Assembly: GCF_007644105.1 (NCBI RefSeq)
Contig: NZ_VFAC01000005.1
Span: 1-64,000, forward strand
Length of the DNA: 64,000 bases
DNA from: Elioraea rosea
GTDB lineage: Bacteria; Pseudomonadota; Alphaproteobacteria; Acetobacterales; Acetobacteraceae
Direction of reading: 5' to 3'
Shown here: positions 25,068 through 32,944 of the stretch, piece after piece
Numbering within the stretch: the stretch's first letter is position 1
How the letters are laid out: each line of letters opens with the position of its first letter
The notes under the pieces: model-generated
Told to the model about the DNA's origin: nothing
Seen by the model: the letters and a program-made list of their open reading frames with translations, nothing else
Database searches by the model: none
Position numbers and translations under genes: made by a program

Positions 25068-25841
25068 TCACGATCCTTCTCCGAATCGGGCTTGCCGCTT
25101 CTCGAGGAAGGCGGCCTTGCCCTCGGCATGGTCGGGCGTGAGGTAGAGGGCCGATTGCAGATCCTGCTCGCGGGCAAGGGCCTGGTCGAGCCCCTCGGCG
25201 AGAACGGCCTTGGTGAGGGCCAGCGTCAGCGGCGCAAGAGAGGCGAGCACCTCCGCCCTCTCGCGCGCCACCTTCAGCGCCGACCCGGCAGGGACGACCC
25301 TGTCGGCGAGCCCGATCGCCTCTGCGCGGGGAGCATCGAGCGCCTCGGCGAAGAGCAGCATCTCCCGCGCCCGGGCTTGGCCGACGCGCGCAGGAAGCGT
25401 GTGCAGCAGGCCGAGATCCGGCAGCAGGCCGACCTTCCCGAAGCTCGCGAGGAACTTCGCTTCCGCTCCCGCAACCACATGGTCCGACGCGCAGGCGAGC
25501 GAGATGCCGGCACCGGCGCACCAGCCCTCGATGGCGGCGACGATGGGACAGCGCGCATGCACCATCAGGCGGATGAGCCTGTGCGCATGGCGCATCCTCT
25601 CGCGGCCTTCCGCGACGCTCTCCACATGCATGCCGGTGAGGTCGCCGCCGGCGCAGAAATGCTCGCCGGTTCCGGTGAGGATCACCGCGCGGACGGTCCT
25701 GTCGGCCTCGAGGTCCTCGATCGCATCCGCCAGGCGGTGGCGCATCGCGACGGAGAGCGCGTTGCGGCGCTCCGGCCAGTTCAGCGTGAGCGTGACGATG
25801 CCCCCGTCGCGCGAGACGAGAACCGGCTCCGTCGCGATCAT
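25068..25841 (-). CDS. Enoyl-CoA hydratase/isomerase family protein
   Basis: This is a crotonase-fold enzyme of about 257 aa. The oxyanion-hole segment is GEHFCAGGDLTG and the second is EGWCAGAGISLACASD. The catalytic region FLASFGKVGLLPDLGLLHTLP has Asp in the second acidic position, in the manner of PaaG/isomerase-like members rather than the two-Glu hydratases. I chose ATG 25841 (GGGGGG just upstream); ATG 25865 is an alternative eight residues longer that would overlap the upstream dehydrogenase gene. It sits between the two acyl-CoA dehydrogenase genes. Confidence 0.9.
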   Translation of the reverse strand: MIATEPVLVSRDGGIVTLTLNWPERRNALSVAMRHRLADAIEDLEADRTVRAVILTGTGEHFCAGGDLTGMHVESVAEGRERMRHAHRLIRLMVHARCPIVAAIEGWCAGAGISLACASDHVVAGAEAKFLASFGKVGLLPDLGLLHTLPARVGQARAREMLLFAEALDAPRAEAIGLADRVVPAGSALKVARERAEVLASLAPLTLALTKAVLAEGLDQALAREQDLQSALYLTPDHAEGKAAFLEKRQARFGEGS

Positions 25842-25851
25842 GTGCCCCCCA

Positions 25852-26946
25852 TCAGGCGTCGACATCCAGCGGTGGCGCCGCCTCGGCGTAGCGGCGGCGA
25901 TGCGCGGTCGCGGTGCCGAAGCACGCGGCGAGCACCATCGCCCGGCGCAGGAACAGCCCGATATCCGCCTCGTCGGTGTAGCCGATGCCACCGTGAAGCT
26001 GGATCGCCTGGCGGGTGACGGTCAACGCCGCGTCGGAGGCGCGGGCCTTCGCAAGCGACGCGGCGGCGGCACGTTGCGCGGCGGGTGCGCCATCGTCGCA
26101 CACCGAGGCGGCGTGGCTCACAGCCGCGCGCGCCAGCTCCAGCTGGATCTTGAGGTCGGCGGCACGGTGCTGCAGCACCTGGAACGCGCCGATCGGCTTG
26201 CCGAACTGCTGGCGCGTGTTGAGGTAGTCGAGCGTGATGGCAAAGGCCCGGTCCATCAGCCCGACGAGCTCCGCCGCCGTCGCGATCGCAGCCTCGTCGA
26301 GCAGCCGGGCGATGCGGGAGGAGGCGTCCTCCGCGACGCGCACACAGCGCGCGGCCTCGAGCGTCAGCGTGCCGAGATGCCCGCCATCGACCGTCGACTC
26401 GGCGTGCAGCGTGACGCCCGGCACGCCGGTCTCGACGAGCACGACCGACAGCGCGTCGCCCTCGCGCGCCGTGACGAGGAACCCGTCGGCACCGGCGGCC
26501 ATTGGCACGGCGATCTTGCGGCCGGTGACGCGAAGCGTCGCGCCGTCGATCGCAGCACTCGTCGTGCCACTGGCGTCGACCGCATGCGGCTTCTCCGCCC
26601 ACGCGGGAAGCAGGACGCGCGCGCCGGCGATCACATCCTCTTCCGGAACGAGCGGCGCGGCGATGGCGGCGACGGCGACGAAGGGCTCGGGCGCGAGGCC
26701 ATGGCCGAGTTCCTCGGCAAGCGCGCAGAGCTCCGCGACGCCGAGACCGGCCCCGCCCGCCTCCTCCGCCACGCGAAGCCCGAGCCAGCCGAGCGCGCCC
26801 ATCTCGGCGAGCACCGCGCGGTCGAACCCCGCCTCGGTGCTGCGCAGCGCCCGGACGCGCCCGAGCGGGCCGTTGCGGGGGCTGATGGCGGCCGCACTAT
26901 CGCGGAGGAGCCGGATGCCCTCCGCACGATCCTCCACCGCGCTCAT
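25852..26946 (-). CDS. Acyl-CoA dehydrogenase (second of two in operon)
   Basis: This is a 364 aa ACAD-fold protein, somewhat divergent. It has FDRAVLAEMGALGWLGLRVAE at the N-terminus, TRQQFGKPIGAFQVLQHRAADL, and QLHGGIGYTDEADIGLFLRRA near the end. The usual C-terminal YEG Glu segment is replaced by ACFGTATAHRRRYAE, so this subunit probably has no canonical base there. Together with the 23897 gene it looks like the two halves of an alpha2-beta2 ACAD, as ChsE1-ChsE2 in mycobacteria (inference). ATG 26946 overlaps the CoA-transferase B stop (ATGA). Confidence 0.88.
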   Translation of the reverse strand: MSAVEDRAEGIRLLRDSAAAISPRNGPLGRVRALRSTEAGFDRAVLAEMGALGWLGLRVAEEAGGAGLGVAELCALAEELGHGLAPEPFVAVAAIAAPLVPEEDVIAGARVLLPAWAEKPHAVDASGTTSAAIDGATLRVTGRKIAVPMAAGADGFLVTAREGDALSVVLVETGVPGVTLHAESTVDGGHLGTLTLEAARCVRVAEDASSRIARLLDEAAIATAAELVGLMDRAFAITLDYLNTRQQFGKPIGAFQVLQHRAADLKIQLELARAAVSHAASVCDDGAPAAQRAAAASLAKARASDAALTVTRQAIQLHGGIGYTDEADIGLFLRRAMVLAACFGTATAHRRRYAEAAPPLDVDA

Positions 26947-27602
26947 GCCGGGAGATGGAGCCTGGCTTCGCTCCGCGCCTGCAGCGCCTCGAGCGTCAGG
27001 CCGGGGATCATCTCGCGCACGACGAAGCCGCGCGGCTCGACATCGATGACTGCCAGGTTCGTGTAGATTCGCTTGACGGCGCCGAGCGCTGTGAGGGGGT
27101 AGGAGCAGCGCCGCACCAGCCGCGGGCGGCCATCCTTCGTCGTGTGTTCCATCACGACCCAGAGGCGCCTCGCACCGGCGGCGAGGTCCATCGCGCCGCC
27201 GACGGCCGGTGCCTTCTCGTTCGCGCCGGTCGACCAGTTGGCGATGTCGCCGTTCTCGGCCACCTCGAAGGCGCCGAGCACGCAGAGGTCGAGATGCCCG
27301 CCGCGGATCAGCGCGAAGCTGTCGGCGTGGTGCACATAGGCCCCGCCGGTACGCAGCGTGACGTGCTGCTTGCCGGCGTTGATCAGCCACGGGTCGCGGG
27401 CATCCTCCGCCGGAGCGGGGCCGACGCCGATCACGCCGTTCTCGCTGTGGAAGATCACCTCGCGGTCCTCGGGCACGTGATCGGCCACCAGGGTGGGAAT
27501 GCCGATGCCGAGATTGACGATCCAGCCCTCTGGGATGTCGGCCGCCACGCGGGCTGCCATCTGCGTGCGGTTCAGCGGCTTGGGCTCGACCACAGCGTCC
27601 AT
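26943..27602 (-). CDS. 3-oxoacid CoA-transferase family, subunit B
   Basis: This is a 219 aa beta subunit of a family I CoA-transferase that moves CoA between a donor such as succinyl-CoA or acetyl-CoA and an acid. The catalytic Glu lies in FHSENGVIGVGPAP. Other signatures are VNLGIGIPTLVADHV, GGHLDLCVLGAFEV and MEHTTKDG. ATG 27602 has GGAGG 6 bases upstream. The A subunit gene is immediately upstream (13 bp gap). The acid substrate is unknown; the context favours the intermediate of this operon rather than acetoacetate. Confidence 0.93.
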   Translation of the reverse strand: MDAVVEPKPLNRTQMAARVAADIPEGWIVNLGIGIPTLVADHVPEDREVIFHSENGVIGVGPAPAEDARDPWLINAGKQHVTLRTGGAYVHHADSFALIRGGHLDLCVLGAFEVAENGDIANWSTGANEKAPAVGGAMDLAAGARRLWVVMEHTTKDGRPRLVRRCSYPLTALGAVKRIYTNLAVIDVEPRGFVVREMIPGLTLEALQARSEARLHLPA

Positions 27603-27615
27603 CTCTGTCCTCCCG

Positions 27616-28311
27616 TCAATAGAGCGGCTTGCCGAGATCGGGCTCACCGTAGGGGATATGCACGACGCGGTCCACGAACACGCCGGGCGTGACGATCGCC
27701 TCGGGGTCGAGGGCGCCGAGCTCCGCCACGTGCTGCGTCTGCGCGATGGTCAGCTCGGCGGCCATCGCCATGACCGGGTTGAAGTTCCGCCCTGCCTTCC
27801 GATAGGTCAGGTTCCCCCAGCGATCGGCCTGCCAGGCCTCGACCAGCGCCACGTCGCCTCTCAGCGCGCGCTCGAGCACATAGGTGCGGCCGTCGAACTC
27901 GCGCGTCTCCTTCCCCTCGGCGAGCGCCGTGCCGAGGCCGGTTGGCGTGTAGAAGGCGGGAAGCCCGGCGGAGGCGGCGCGCATCCGTTCCGCCATCGTT
28001 CCCTGGGGCACGATCTCGAGCTCGATCTTCCCCTCCTTGTACAGCTCCTCGAGCACCACCGAACCCGCGCTGCGCGGGAAGGAGCAGATGATCTTGCGGA
28101 CCCGTCCCTCTGCCATCACACGCGCGAGCCCGTGCGTGCCGGTGCCGGCGTTGTTGCACACCACCGTCAGGTCGCGCAGGTCCGCCTCCGACAGCGCCTC
28201 GATCAGCGCGTTCGGCGTGCCGACCTGGCCGAACCCGCCGATCAGGATCGTCGCGCCGCTCCTCACCCCGGCGAGCGCCTCGGCCGTGCCGCGCACGAAC
28301 TTGTCGATCAT
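27616..28311 (-). CDS. 3-oxoacid CoA-transferase family, subunit A
   Basis: This is a 231 aa alpha subunit partner of the gene that follows. CoA-binding features are ILIGGFGQVGTPNALIEAL and VVCNNAGTGTHGLARVM, then SFPRSAGSVVLEELYKEG and a C-terminal YGEPDLGKPLY tail. ATG 28311 has GAGG 7 bases upstream and overlaps the stop of the MaoC-like gene by four bases. Subunits A and B as separate adjacent genes are the usual ScoA/ScoB or PcaI/PcaJ arrangement. Confidence 0.93.
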   Translation of the reverse strand: MIDKFVRGTAEALAGVRSGATILIGGFGQVGTPNALIEALSEADLRDLTVVCNNAGTGTHGLARVMAEGRVRKIICSFPRSAGSVVLEELYKEGKIELEIVPQGTMAERMRAASAGLPAFYTPTGLGTALAEGKETREFDGRTYVLERALRGDVALVEAWQADRWGNLTYRKAGRNFNPVMAMAAELTIAQTQHVAELGALDPEAIVTPGVFVDRVVHIPYGEPDLGKPLY

Positions 28312-29168
28312 GGCGCCACCTCGCAAAGCCCATTGTTGATCACCATCGTCTCGCGCTCGGCGGCAAGGGCGGTGAAGCCGAACCGGCCGCCGCCCTCATC
28401 CCACACCTCGGTGACGATCGTTTCGCCCGGGAAGACGGGGGCCGAGAAGCGGAGGTCGATGCGCTTCATCCGGCCCGGTTCGCCGCCGCAGCAGAGGCGG
28501 AGAAGCGCGTGGCCGACGACGCCCATGGTGCAGAGCCCGTGCAGGATCGGGCGCGGGAAGCCTGCCTTCGCCGCCACCGCCGGGTCCGCGTGCAGCGGGT
28601 TGTGGTCGCCGTTGAGGCGATAGAGCAGCGCCTGCTCGGGGCGGGTGGTGAGCGACAGCGTCGCGTCCGGCGCGCGGTCGGGGATCGCGTGCGGCGCCTT
28701 CACGGGCCCGGTCGCGCCGCCGAACCCGCCATCGCCGCGGAGGAAGGTCGTGCTCTCGAGCGTCGCCAGCAGCGAGCCCGCGGAATCGAGCACCTCGCGC
28801 GCGGAGTAGAGCAGGGCACCTTTGCCAGCACCGCGGTCAACCAGGCCGGTGACGCGTGAGCGGCCGATAATCTCGCCCTCCACAGGCAGCGGGCGATGCA
28901 GGGTGACCGACTGTTCGCCATGCACGAGCCGCGTCGCGTCCACGCCCGTATCGGGCCGGCCGAGCCAGAAGCCCGGATAGCCGAGCACGACCGCCATGGT
29001 CGGGAGTGCGATGAGCTCGGGCTCGTACACGAAGCGGCGCTGCCAGTCGTCCACGGGGTCCTGCCCGAGGCCGACTGAGAGCGCGTAGAGCATCGTGTCC
29101 TTGCGCGTGAGCGCCTGGCGGATCTCGGGGATGGGGTAGGCGAGCAGCTTCGCGGGGTCGAGCGGCAT
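28308..29168 (-). CDS. MaoC-like (R)-enoyl-CoA hydratase, double hotdog
   Basis: This is a 286 aa protein with two hotdog domains, like the hydratase-2 part of peroxisomal multifunctional enzyme 2. The C-terminal half carries the hydratase-2 motif YRLNGDHNPLHADPAVAAKA followed by GFPRPILHGLCTMG, with the catalytic Asp and His. The N-terminal half (PTMAVVLGYPGFW, HGEQSVTLHRPLPVEGEI) is the substrate-binding hotdog. It would hydrate an enoyl-CoA to the (R)-3-hydroxyacyl-CoA. It is co-translated with CoA-transferase A and 1 bp from the acyl-CoA ligase gene. It is analogous in position and fold to ChsH1 of the igr operon. Confidence 0.9.
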   Translation of the reverse strand: MPLDPAKLLAYPIPEIRQALTRKDTMLYALSVGLGQDPVDDWQRRFVYEPELIALPTMAVVLGYPGFWLGRPDTGVDATRLVHGEQSVTLHRPLPVEGEIIGRSRVTGLVDRGAGKGALLYSAREVLDSAGSLLATLESTTFLRGDGGFGGATGPVKAPHAIPDRAPDATLSLTTRPEQALLYRLNGDHNPLHADPAVAAKAGFPRPILHGLCTMGVVGHALLRLCCGGEPGRMKRIDLRFSAPVFPGETIVTEVWDEGGGRFGFTALAAERETMVINNGLCEVAP

Positions 29169-29169
29169 G

Positions 29170-31263
29170 TCAGTCCTCCAGCGTCAGCACCGCATCGAGC
29201 GCGAGCGCGCCGCGGCCTTCCGGCAACACCATCAGCGGGTTCACCTCCACGCCAGCGAGGCGCGGCCCTGCGGAGGCGGCGAAGCAGGAGAGGCGCGAGA
29301 GCGCGGCGGCCAGCGCGGCGACGTCCATGCGCGGGCGGCCGCGCGCGCCGTGGAGCAGCGGGAAGCCGCGGAGCGAGCGGATCATTGCGAGCGCCTCAGC
29401 CTCACCGAAGGGGCATAGGCGAAGGCACACGTCGCGCAGCACCTCGACGAACACCCCGCCCAGGCCGACCATCGCGACGGGCCCGAACACGGGGTCGCGC
29501 GTGACGCCGATGACGCATTCGACGCCGCCCGAGACCATCGGCGTGACGAGCACGCCCGCCACGCGCGCCTCGGGCGCATGCCGCGCGGCATTGGCCACGA
29601 TCTCGTCATGGGCGGATCGCACCGACTCCGCATCTTCCAGCCCGAGCTTCACGCCGCCGATCTCGCTCTTGTGCAGCACGTCAGGTGAGACGAGCTTCAT
29701 CGCGACGGGAAAGCCGAGGCGATCGGCCGCCGCGGCGGCGGCTTCGGCCGAAGCGCACAGCACCTCCTCCGGCGAGGCGATGCCAATGGCCGCGAGAATC
29801 CGTTTCGCTTCCGCCTCGTCGGGCGACGCAGCGGGCAGGTCGGGAGGGTTCGCAAGCATAGGCGCGCTCGCAGCCGGTCGCGCGAAGGCCTCGCCGAAGC
29901 GGCCCATTGCGGCCAGCGCGCCCACCGCACGTGTCGGGTCCTCGAACACGAGATAGCCGCCGTCCTGCCAGGCTCGGATCGTCTCGTCCGGCCCCGTCAC
30001 CGATAGGATGAACAGCCTGTCGGGAAACTTCGCCACCGTCGCATCGAGTTGCTTGCGCAACGAGGGCGCGATGCTGCGCGAGGCGCCCACCTGGGTGAAG
30101 AAGGCGATGGCGCTCGTATAGCCGCCGTCGCCCAGCATGCTCTCTGCAAATCGGCCGATCACCGACATGTCGTTGAAGGCCTGCGCGGTGCAGTCCACCG
30201 GGTTGACGGAGGACGAGAACGGCACGAGCGCCTTCAGCCGGGCCTGCGCCTCCTCCGGCATCGGCGGCATGGCGAGCCCCACCGCCTCTGCCGCGTCGGA
30301 GATCAGCACCCCCGCACCGCCGGAGATGGTGACGACGCCAAGCGTGTTTCCCACGGGGTAGATGCGCCGCGTCGAGACCTCGGCAACGTCGAGCAGCTCC
30401 TCGGTGTTACGCGCGCGGAACACGCCGGCATCGCGCAGCACCGCATCCGTTACCGCATCGTCGCCGGCGATCGAGGCGGTGTGGCTGCGCGCCGCCCTCG
30501 CGCCGAGCGCGGAGCGGCCGACCTTGATCATCGCCACGGGCTTCTGCGCACGCCGCGCCGTCTCGATCGCCGCAAGGAAGGAGGGAGCATCGCGCACGCC
30601 TTCCGAGTACGCGACGATCACGTCCGTCTCGGGGTCCTCCGCGAGCCAGCCGATGGCTTCCCCGAGCGTCACGTCCGCCTCGTTTCCGGTGGTGACCAGG
30701 ATTGGCGTGCCAAGGCGGCGGTCACGCGCCAGCGCGAAGAGATGCGTGCCGTAGGCGCCGGACTGGCTCGCGATGCCGATGCGCCCAGGGTGCGGCCAGC
30801 CATTCTCGAAGCTCGAGGAGAAGATCGGGTAGTAGCCGAGCCGCGCGTTGAAGAGGCCGAGCGCGTTCGGCCCGAGAAGCCGCATGCCGGCTGCCTTCGC
30901 CGCCGCGGTGAAGCGTGCCTGCACGGCAGCGCCGGCCTCGTCCACCTCCGCGAAGCCGGCGGTGAACATGATCGCCGCCTTCACGCCCTTGGCGATGCAA
31001 TCGGCCACCGCCTGCTCGGCCGCAGCGCCAGGTACGGCGATGATCGCGGCATCCACCTCGCCCGGAACGTCTGCCAGCGTCGGGTAGGCGCGCAGGCCCT
31101 GCACCCTGTCGCGGTTCGGGTTCACCGGCAGGATCGGGCCGGCGAAGCCGCGCTCCTTCATGTAGGCGATCGGCCGGCCGCCGATCCGAATGGGGTCCTG
31201 GCTCGCGCCGAGGATGGCGATGCTGCGCGGCGCGAGAAGCGGCGTCAGCGATGCGAAGCGCAT
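29170..31263 (-). CDS. ADP-forming acyl-CoA synthetase (acetate-CoA ligase family)
   Basis: This is a 697 aa fused alpha-beta enzyme that makes acyl-CoA from acid, ATP and CoA with ADP release, or runs the reverse. The order is: CoA-binding domain (SIAILGASQDPIRIGGRP), ligase-like domains with the phospho-His segment ARSHTASIAGDDAV, and a C-terminal ATP-grasp (LGFPVAMKLVSPDVLHKSEIG; FGPVAMVGLGGVFVE). The start ATG 31263 lies 5 bp after the thiolase-like gene stop with a weak ribosome site. Long upstream extension of the frame overlaps that gene and is rejected. It gives the operon its own substrate activation step besides the CoA-transferase. Confidence 0.92.
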   Translation of the reverse strand: MRFASLTPLLAPRSIAILGASQDPIRIGGRPIAYMKERGFAGPILPVNPNRDRVQGLRAYPTLADVPGEVDAAIIAVPGAAAEQAVADCIAKGVKAAIMFTAGFAEVDEAGAAVQARFTAAAKAAGMRLLGPNALGLFNARLGYYPIFSSSFENGWPHPGRIGIASQSGAYGTHLFALARDRRLGTPILVTTGNEADVTLGEAIGWLAEDPETDVIVAYSEGVRDAPSFLAAIETARRAQKPVAMIKVGRSALGARAARSHTASIAGDDAVTDAVLRDAGVFRARNTEELLDVAEVSTRRIYPVGNTLGVVTISGGAGVLISDAAEAVGLAMPPMPEEAQARLKALVPFSSSVNPVDCTAQAFNDMSVIGRFAESMLGDGGYTSAIAFFTQVGASRSIAPSLRKQLDATVAKFPDRLFILSVTGPDETIRAWQDGGYLVFEDPTRAVGALAAMGRFGEAFARPAASAPMLANPPDLPAASPDEAEAKRILAAIGIASPEEVLCASAEAAAAAADRLGFPVAMKLVSPDVLHKSEIGGVKLGLEDAESVRSAHDEIVANAARHAPEARVAGVLVTPMVSGGVECVIGVTRDPVFGPVAMVGLGGVFVEVLRDVCLRLCPFGEAEALAMIRSLRGFPLLHGARGRPRMDVAALAAALSRLSCFAASAGPRLAGVEVNPLMVLPEGRGALALDAVLTLED

Positions 31264-31268
31264 CGCCG

Positions 31269-32420
31269 CTACAGTGCCGCCTCGTTGCCGAGCAGCGCCG
31301 TCACCTGGCTCGAAAGCGTCCCGCCATTGCCATGCACGAGCGCCACATCGCATCGCTCGAGCTGCCTCTCGCCGGCACGGCCACGAAGCTGCTGAACCGC
31401 CTCGACGATCAGGAACATCCCGTACATGCCGGGATGGACGCAGGAGAGCCCACCGCCATTGGTGTTCACCGCAAGCCGCCCGCCTGGCGCGATCGCGCCG
31501 TCCATCACGAAGCGCCCACCCTCGCCCTTCGGGCAGAAGCCGAGATCCTCGAGGAAGAGTATAGTGTTGATGGTGAAGGCGTCGTAGAGCATCGCCAGAT
31601 GCACATCCGACGGCGAGAGCCCGGCATGGGCGAAGGCACGCGGGCCGCTCTCGGAAGCCGCGGTGATGGCGAGATCCGGCATCGAGGAGATGGTGCGATG
31701 CCACTGCGCGCCGGCACCGCCAAGGAAGTAGGCGGGCTTATGCTTCAGGTGCCTGGCGCGATCCGCCCGCGTCATGATGCAGGCCGCACCGCCATCGGTG
31801 ACGAGGCAGCAATCGAGCACCGAGAGCGGATCCGACACCATCCGGCTCTTCAGCACATCTTCGCGCGAGAGCGGGCCGCGGGCGAAGGCGTTGGGGTTCA
31901 GGTTCGCCCAGGCCCGCGCCGCGACGGCCACCTCGGCGAGCATCTCGCGCGTCGTACCGAACTCGTGCATGTGGCGCGAGGCCGCGAGCGCGTAGGCCGT
32001 AATCGGGTGGCGCGGCTTGAACGGCGCCTCCCACACCTGCGGCTCCGACATCGAGACCAGCTTGCCGCCCGCCGTGCGCTGGTTCGAGCCGTAGCAGATG
32101 AGTGCCACGTCGCAGAGCCCGGCATCGAGGGCGAGCGATGCGTGCAGCAGATGCGCCTCGAAGCTCGATCCGCCGACATTCGTGCCGTCGAAGTATTTCG
32201 GCTTGATGCCGAGATACTCGCCGACCGAAAGGGTCGGGAAGGCATGCACCGAGGTCGCGGTGAAGATGCCGTCGACCTCGGCAACCGTCAGCCCGGCATC
32301 GGCGACGGCAGCGATCGACGCCTCGGCGAGTAGCTCGATCGCCGACCGCCCCGGCGCCTCGCCCGTGCCCGCCGTGCCGATGCCGACGATCGCCGCCTTG
32401 CCGCGAAGGGAGTGTGCCAT
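31269..32420 (-). CDS. Thiolase-fold protein lacking the nucleophilic Cys (Ltp2/SCP2-type, probable retro-aldolase)
   Basis: This is a 383 aa SCP2-type thiolase-like protein. Where thiolases carry the acyl-accepting Cys it has NVGGSSFEAH (residues 81-90), with Ser and no Cys. Later features are intact: MLYDAFTI (278-284), the NTNGGGLSCVHPGMYGM loop with His329, and a final GNGGTLSSQ. This pattern matches Ltp-type proteins, of which actinobacterial Ltp2 is a retro-aldolase working with a DUF35 partner, not a thiolase. Here the DUF35 gene is directly upstream (12 bp). True thiolysis is therefore unlikely, and C-C cleavage of a 3-hydroxyacyl-CoA with a branched or tertiary carbon is my inference. 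Confidence 0.88.
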   Translation of the reverse strand: MAHSLRGKAAIVGIGTAGTGEAPGRSAIELLAEASIAAVADAGLTVAEVDGIFTATSVHAFPTLSVGEYLGIKPKYFDGTNVGGSSFEAHLLHASLALDAGLCDVALICYGSNQRTAGGKLVSMSEPQVWEAPFKPRHPITAYALAASRHMHEFGTTREMLAEVAVAARAWANLNPNAFARGPLSREDVLKSRMVSDPLSVLDCCLVTDGGAACIMTRADRARHLKHKPAYFLGGAGAQWHRTISSMPDLAITAASESGPRAFAHAGLSPSDVHLAMLYDAFTINTILFLEDLGFCPKGEGGRFVMDGAIAPGGRLAVNTNGGGLSCVHPGMYGMFLIVEAVQQLRGRAGERQLERCDVALVHGNGGTLSSQVTALLGNEAAL

Positions 32421-32432
32421 CTCTCGTTCCCC

Positions 32433-32840
32433 TCAGGCCGGGTCGAACACGACGTTGGGCGCGCCATCGACGGTCGCGACCCGCGCCTTCACGCGCATCC
32501 CGATCGTCACCTTGTCGGGGGCGATGCCTTCGACGCGGCTCATCATGCGTGGGCCTTCGTCGAGCGCGATGATGGCGATGTTGTAGTCGGCCGAGGAGCC
32601 GTCGGGGTTCGGGCGCTGCCGCGTCACCGTGGTGGCGTAGACCGTGCCGAGGCCGGATGCCTCGACCCATTCGAGGTCGGTCTCGCCGGTGCTGGGAACG
32701 GCGACGCGGGGGTAGAAGACATGCACACCCGCGGAAGCGCTCCGCTGCAGCATGAACTTCCCTTCGGCGAGATGGGCGCGGAACACGGCCTCGGGCCCCG
32801 GCGCCGTGCCTGCGGCTGGCCCGGATTTCTGTTCGGACAC
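32433..32840 (-). CDS. DUF35 OB-fold protein without zinc-ribbon cysteines
   Basis: This is a 135 aa acyl-CoA-binding-type partner protein. The C-terminal OB-fold is normal for the family: WVEASGLGTVYATTVTR, NIAIIALDEGPRMMSRV and VTIGMRVKARV. The N-terminal rubredoxin-like ribbon, which usually has four Cys (QRC..CG...YPR..CP.CG), reads LQRSASAGVHVFYPRVAVPS and continues TGETDLEW; the whole protein contains no Cys. DUF35 proteins bind and scaffold thiolase-like enzymes. GTG 32840 with GAGGAA upstream is the first gene of the minus-strand operon. Zinc binding must have been lost in this copy. Confidence 0.88.
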   Translation of the reverse strand: MSEQKSGPAAGTAPGPEAVFRAHLAEGKFMLQRSASAGVHVFYPRVAVPSTGETDLEWVEASGLGTVYATTVTRQRPNPDGSSADYNIAIIALDEGPRMMSRVEGIAPDKVTIGMRVKARVATVDGAPNVVFDPA

Positions 32841-32944
32841 GGTTCGTTTCCTCGTCGTGGCAATACCCGCGGGCGCGGGCCGGATGTCACGACAGCATGC
32901 CGCGCCGAAAGGCCGGCGGCAACCTCGCGGGGCTCAGGCCAGGC

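Noticed and set aside
31269-32420. Ordinary acetyl-CoA acetyltransferase
   Set aside because: The nucleophile Cys position is Ser in a GGSS context, so a normal thiolase reaction is not supported despite the fold.
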